A stretch of DNA of 8,506 nucleotides, taken from the NCBI GenBank assembly GCA_937892025.1, contig CALAVA010000232.1, positions 1-8,506 of the forward strand, written 5' to 3'. Of the stretch, positions 5,972 through 8,506 are shown in pieces (positions within the stretch are counted from its first letter, which is position 1; the number at the start of each line of letters is the position of its first letter). The position numbers and the translations under genes were made by a program. The notes beneath the pieces were generated by a model. It was not told the origin of the DNA. It saw only the letters and a list, made by a program, of their open reading frames with translations, and made no database searches. The stretch is from an uncultured Bacteroidales bacterium (GTDB lineage: Bacteria > Bacteroidota > Bacteroidia > Bacteroidales > WCHB1-69).

Positions 5972-6268
5972 ATGAAAAAGATTTGGATACAATTTTTAGA
6001 AACATTAAGAATGAAATTCTATGGTGGTAATATCTTTGTAATGAAAGGCAGAATACCTGAAACCAAAGAGGAAAAATATTGGTACAACAGGGCATTAGAA
6101 GATTCTGTAAACGAATTGAGGAATTATGAAGATATATGTGAATCAAAATACAAATCACTTATAGATTGCTTAAGTAAAAATGGAATATCAGTGTGTTATA
6201 ACGATAGAACAAATATTCATAAAATTCAAATAAAATATTTTGATTATACTAATGATGAAAATAATTAA
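5972..6268 (+). CDS. Unknown small protein
   Basis: This 98-residue protein begins MKKIWIQFLETLRMKFYGGN. It carries a basic, amphipathic N-terminus and a central helical region (KYWYNRALEDSVNELRNYED), ending in a hydrophilic tail. The N-terminal 20 residues are not hydrophobic enough for a signal peptide. I do not recognise a family. It lies 21 bases after the small remnant at 5858-5950 and four bases before the next gene, so it is part of the one-directional gene run. Starts in this run lack Shine-Dalgarno sites, as is common in Bacteroidota and their phages. Confidence 0.7.
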   Translation: MKKIWIQFLETLRMKFYGGNIFVMKGRIPETKEEKYWYNRALEDSVNELRNYEDICESKYKSLIDCLSKNGISVCYNDRTNIHKIQIKYFDYTNDENN

Positions 6269-6272
6269 AACT

Positions 6273-6548
6273 ATGACAAACGAAGAAAAAGCCTTTAAAA
6301 TTCAAAGGCAAATCAACGATGACAAAGAGAACTATGAAACAGTTGCAGGAGAAGCCTATTGCGGTGCTATGATGATGGCAAAATGGAAAGACAAGCAGTT
6401 TGAAGAAGCGAAACAAGCATTAATTGGCAAAGTTTATGAATGGCTTATTATGAATATAACCGACTGTAATTACATTACTGTCAATAGGTCTGCTATTTAC
6501 AGACCTCAATTTCTTGAAAATTTCAAAGAATATTTATCAACCCTCTAA
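6273..6548 (+). CDS. Unknown small protein of a phage-like gene cluster
   Basis: This 91-residue protein starts MTNEEKAFKIQRQINDDKEN, contains a middle segment YCGAMMMAKWKDKQFEEAKQ and ends QFLENFKEYLSTL. The frame is open further upstream to 6240, but the ATG at 6273 sits four bases after the previous stop, the usual spacing here, and the upstream extension would overlap the previous gene. It is mostly helical and soluble. I recall similar short proteins in Bacteroidota phages but can name no family or function. Confidence 0.75.
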   Translation: MTNEEKAFKIQRQINDDKENYETVAGEAYCGAMMMAKWKDKQFEEAKQALIGKVYEWLIMNITDCNYITVNRSAIYRPQFLENFKEYLSTL

Positions 6549-6559
6549 TCTCTTAATCA

Positions 6560-6712
6560 ATGACCTTAAAAAAATTTGAAGAATGGTTAAATAAAACTGA
6601 CCCAGAAGGAATGACAAACCTTGATTGTGTTTGTTTTGTATCACATTTAATAATAGGTTTATCAATTGCGTTTGGGCTAATTATATGGGCAAGTGAATGT
6701 TGTAATTGTTAA
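6560..6712 (+). CDS. Small single-pass membrane protein with C-terminal cysteines
   Basis: A 50-residue ORF starts 11 bases after the previous stop. The N-terminal 22 residues are charged (MTLKKFEEWLNKTDPEGM). A hydrophobic segment then runs from about residue 23 to 43 (VSHLIIGLSIAFGLIIW), and the protein ends SECCNC. It would be anchored in the inner membrane by one helix. The four cysteines in the second half other than those in CVCF could be lipidated or form disulfides. Small single-helix proteins are common in phages (holin or superinfection-exclusion types), but nothing here identifies one. Start placement fits the tight spacing of its neighbours. Confidence 0.6.
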   Translation: MTLKKFEEWLNKTDPEGMTNLDCVCFVSHLIIGLSIAFGLIIWASECCNC

Positions 6713-6723
6713 AACTTTGAGTT

Positions 6724-6777
6724 ATGAAACACGTATCAAACGCACGGAAAGCGAGAGAGATATTGGACAATCATTAA
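6724..6777 (+). CDS. Possible 17-residue peptide ORF
   Basis: MKHVSNARKAREILDNH starts 11 bases after the previous stop and ends 12 bases before the next ATG, repeating the spacing of its neighbours. It is basic and probably helical. It could be a real micro-ORF, a leader peptide or a chance ORF, and is listed because it fills the gap exactly. Confidence 0.3.
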   Translation: MKHVSNARKAREILDNH

Positions 6778-6789
6778 AGGAACTTGAAA

Positions 6790-7179
6790 ATGCGAACCAC
6801 TGAACAAATAAAAGCGGAAGCAAACGAGTATCAAAAGATACTTGACAACGCACCAACATCAATCGACAACGGAGATTTGCTTGTTGAATACTTGGGCGGA
6901 CTAAACTACGTTATCAGCCGCACAGGATTAATGCTTGCGGAGGCTCAAAAAGCCTTCGATTTGGCATACAATAAAGCCCTTGCCGATAACTTCAAGCACG
7001 TAAAAGAACTTTCCGCTACAATGGCTAAAAAGTACGTAGAATCGCTTATTGCCGATGAGGACGCTTTACTAACGTGGGTTGAACAACTAAACAAAACCGC
7101 AAAACATCAAGCCGACAATATGCGGACACAAATAAGTTATGCAAAAGAACATTTACGAATAACCAAAACAGGATATTGA
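6790..7179 (+). CDS. Helical unknown protein, common phage-cluster type
   Basis: This 129-residue protein starts MRTTEQIKAEANEYQKILDN. A TTG at 6784 is in frame, but the ATG at 6790 is preferred. Almost the whole sequence is predicted helical, with YVISRTGLMLAEAQKAFDLA, a lysine-rich centre, and a C-terminal part containing WVEQLNKTAKHQADNMRTQI. The pattern LTGxMLAxAK...RLNRTxxHQ...RTxIS is one I remember from hypothetical proteins in Bacteroidales phages and mobile elements, usually near DNA metabolism genes. It is followed one base later by a MazG-like gene, so the two are likely co-translated. Codon use is richer in G+C than in the surrounding genes, which suggests this pair has a different recent history. 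Confidence 0.8.
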   Translation: MRTTEQIKAEANEYQKILDNAPTSIDNGDLLVEYLGGLNYVISRTGLMLAEAQKAFDLAYNKALADNFKHVKELSATMAKKYVESLIADEDALLTWVEQLNKTAKHQADNMRTQISYAKEHLRITKTGY

Positions 7180-7180
7180 T

Positions 7181-7492
7181 ATGACAGACGAAATGAAAAT
7201 CATTCAGCATTACGGAATGAAAAACCAAATCAAAAAATTCAACGAAGAAGCCTTTGAACTCTGCGAGGCACTGATAATATATCTTTCGGGTGCAGGATAC
7301 AAGGAAGATGTTGCGTTAGATAAGATAGAGGAGGAGATAGCCGATGTGCAAGTACTATTGGAGCAGTTTAAACAATACCTCAACCTCAACCGCAAAGCAA
7401 TCAAAAAAATATACCAATACAAAATCCAACGCCAACTACAACGTATTGAACAATCAGTTGTTAACAACATCAAAGAGGTTGAAAAAACGTAA
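7181..7492 (+). CDS. MazG-like nucleotide pyrophosphohydrolase
   Basis: MazG-like enzymes hydrolyse nucleoside triphosphates to monophosphate and pyrophosphate, using Mg2+ held by acidic residues. The 103-residue product shows the two signature pieces: EEAFE (residues 22-26, an EExxE motif) and EEEIAD (50-55, giving ExxD with E52 and D55). They are separated by a loop around LSGAGYKEDVAL. The all-alpha layout and length fit the single-domain MazG/dUTPase-like superfamily. A C-terminal tail (LNLNRKAIKKIYQYKIQRQL) resembles the RKxxRQL-type ending of phage members. It starts one base after the previous stop. In phages such enzymes may clean up modified nucleotides or lower host alarmone levels, but the substrate cannot be read from sequence. 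Confidence 0.83.
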   Translation: MTDEMKIIQHYGMKNQIKKFNEEAFELCEALIIYLSGAGYKEDVALDKIEEEIADVQVLLEQFKQYLNLNRKAIKKIYQYKIQRQLQRIEQSVVNNIKEVEKT

Positions 7493-7509
7493 GAATATAG
7501 TTATATTTG
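7478..7509 (+). promoter_or_regulatory. Bacteroidota-type promoter
   Basis: TATATTTG (7502-7509) matches the TAnnTTTG -7 box, and GTTG (7478-7481) sits 20 bases upstream as a -33 box. Transcription would start near 7515, within the MazG-to-7543 gap. The -33 box lies in the last codons of the MazG-like gene. This is the best lineage-specific signal in the window for Bacteroidota. Confidence 0.72.
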
Positions 7510-7542
7510 TACTACTTTAATAACATTAAAAAATCAAAAAAA

Positions 7543-7788
7543 ATGGAGAAAAAGAACAAATTAGTAGAGGTAAAATTCACGGATGACCGGCAATTGGCAT
7601 TTGACGCAATTGCAAAGTACAACAATTTCATTTTGTTAAGTCAAGGGGCAAACGGAACTTACACGTGTATTGTGAAAGCCACGCGAGATGTTGTTGACGA
7701 TGGATTACGAACACTTGCCCAGAACTCTATTATCCGCGAGATGATGACAAATATTGTAATAGAAGCACAAAATGAAAAAGAAAAATAG
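7543..7788 (+). CDS. Unknown small protein with its own promoter
   Basis: This 81-residue protein starts MEKKNKLVEVKFTDDRQLAF. The frame is open to an ATG at 7507, but that ATG lies inside the promoter's -7 box and could not be on the transcript, so 7543 is the start. The alternation of short beta-like segments (LVEVKF, NFILLSQ, YTCIVKAT) and a C-terminal helix suggests a small alpha/beta fold. I do not recognise a family. No Shine-Dalgarno is visible; the leader is A-rich, as usual in Bacteroidota. It may be transcribed with the pentapeptide gene 26 bases downstream. Confidence 0.75.
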   Translation: MEKKNKLVEVKFTDDRQLAFDAIAKYNNFILLSQGANGTYTCIVKATRDVVDDGLRTLAQNSIIREMMTNIVIEAQNEKEK

Positions 7789-7814
7789 TATCGGAACTTT
7801 AAAAACTTAAAACT

Positions 7815-8450
7815 ATGAAAACAATAACACAAGAAGAATTTGTTAAAATATTAGAAAATCATCAACAGTATCTCAATCAAAATTGTGAAGATTGGGAAAA
7901 TATGCATGCTGATTTAAGTAATGCGGATTTAAGATATGCGGATTTAAGATATGCTGATTTAAATGATGCTAATTTAAAAGGTGCTGATTTAAAAGGTGCT
8001 GATTTAAGATATGCTGATTTAAGACATGCTAATTTAAATGGTGCTGATTTAAGATATGCTGATTTAAGTAATGCGGATTTAAGATATGCGGATTTAAATG
8101 ATGCTAATTTAAGAGGTGCAATAGGAAATTTAATTGAATATCGCAAAGGTAAGATATTGTCGGACGCTATAATAGGTTATAAGAAGTGCCAAAATAATAT
8201 TATAGTTACATTAGAGATACCTGCTGGTGCTGTTGTATTTTCTATAAACGGAAATAAATGTCGAACAAACAAATGTAAAGTAGTTGCAATAGATGGGGCA
8301 AATAAAGCCATTTCAATTTACAATTCTTCTTTTACCTATGAAGTAGGCAAAGAAATTATAATTGATGATTTCAATTTAGAATATAATGTAGAATGTAGCA
8401 ATGGTATTCATTTCTTTATGACAAAAGATGAAGCAATAAATTTTGATTAA
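7815..8450 (+). CDS. Pentapeptide-repeat protein with a C-terminal beta-rich domain
   Basis: This 211-residue protein has three parts. Residues 1-31 are a helical N-terminus (MKTITQEEFVKILENHQQYL). Residues 32-101 are 14 uninterrupted A(D/N)LXX pentapeptides, which would fold as a right-handed quadrilateral beta-helix. Residues 102-211 form a separate domain with ILSDAIIGYKKC, IIVTLEIPAGAVVF, and KCRTNKCKVVAI, resembling the domain Pfam calls DUF5758 that often follows pentapeptides in phage proteins (from memory). Some pentapeptide proteins mimic DNA and protect gyrase, but those have longer and more varied repeats, so no such function can be assigned. It starts after an A-rich leader (AAAAACTTAAAACTATG). 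The frame is intact. The repeat DNA shows a recent internal duplication (see findings). Confidence 0.9.
   Translation: MKTITQEEFVKILENHQQYLNQNCEDWENMHADLSNADLRYADLRYADLNDANLKGADLKGADLRYADLRHANLNGADLRYADLSNADLRYADLNDANLRGAIGNLIEYRKGKILSDAIIGYKKCQNNIIVTLEIPAGAVVFSINGNKCRTNKCKVVAIDGANKAISIYNSSFTYEVGKEIIIDDFNLEYNVECSNGIHFFMTKDEAINFD
7908..8117 (+). repeat. 15-bp tandem repeat array coding 14 pentapeptides
   Basis: Fourteen units of 15 bases follow the pattern GCTGATTTAAGATAT. Leucine is TTA in every unit. A 40-base stretch starting GCTGATTTAAGTAATGCGG occurs identically at 7908-7947 and 8058-8097, exactly 150 bases (ten units) apart. Only within these two copies is alanine encoded by GCG, while the rest use GCT. 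Confidence 0.95.
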
Positions 8451-8506
8451 CAAAAAACTAAAAGATTTTAATATTAAAATTTTAAAAATTAATTAATAAT
8501 CAAATA
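8451..8506. other. AT-rich 3' flank with a 16-base palindrome
   Basis: The last 56 bases hold no gene. ATTTTAATATTAAAAT (8465-8480) is a perfect palindrome inside a nearly G+C-free stretch. It could act as a weak terminator or be simple low-complexity DNA. The window ends before its context can be judged. Confidence 0.35.

Noticed and set aside
7908..8117. Regular repeats that could be taken for a CRISPR array.
   Set aside because: The 15-base units are contiguous without spacers, stay in frame and encode A(D/N)LXX pentapeptides.
7877..8146. Long reverse-strand ORF opposite the pentapeptide array.
   Set aside because: It is a mirror of the repeat array; its translation is low-complexity Leu-Lys-Ser-Ala repeats with no plausible start or family.
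8465..8480. Palindrome containing TAATATTA, similar to rolling-circle nick motifs.
   Set aside because: The stretch is nearly all A and T, where such palindromes arise by chance, and no Rep gene is in the window.

Overview
The window is best read as three blocks of different origin joined head to tail, probably a metagenomic contig. Both joins fall inside open reading frames. Block A (1 to about 600) is the middle part of an aspartyl-tRNA synthetase gene with mixed codon use and moderate G+C, from an unresolved bacterial chromosome. Block B (about 600 to about 4450) is strongly AT-rich and prefers A/T-ending codons. It uses Gram-positive signals (AAGGAG-type Shine-Dalgarno sites, TTGACG/TATATA and extended -10 promoters) and points to a low-G+C Firmicutes or Tenericutes-like host. 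Block C (about 4450 to 8506) has genes without clear Shine-Dalgarno sites, ATG starts packed 1 to 20 bases after the previous stop, and one TAnnTTTG-type promoter. That pattern suggests Bacteroidota, most likely a phage or other accessory element.

Block B is part of a mobilizable element. It holds the C-terminal two thirds or so of a large serine recombinase (catalytic domain missing), a 500-base intergenic region packed with inverted repeats, a complete MobV-family relaxase gene, a bidirectional terminator, a divergently transcribed double-HTH Xre regulator, and the start of a further gene. The combination of large serine recombinase, MobV relaxase and small HTH regulator resembles Tn4451-type mobilizable transposons. 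Just upstream of the relaxase gene lies a convincing oriT: an inverted repeat whose right arm ends in TATAGGGGGTTA, close to the pMV158 nick region TATAGTGTG/TTA and with the same bulged-hairpin layout. The relaxase promoter overlaps the next hairpin, which suggests autoregulation of the relaxase.

Block C is a one-directional run of small genes. It comprises the phage-like C-terminal half of a fused ORF ending in a clear intrinsic terminator, two acidic unknown proteins, several short unknown proteins including a 50-residue single-pass membrane protein, a helical protein followed one base later by a MazG-like nucleotide pyrophosphohydrolase, an 81-residue protein behind its own Bacteroidota-type promoter, and a pentapeptide-repeat protein with 14 perfect repeats.

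There is no evidence of a complete new system. The most valuable items are the oriT and structured region of block B, the recent internal duplication in the pentapeptide gene, the acidic protein group at 4450-5829, and the two chimeric joins, which anyone using this contig should resolve first.
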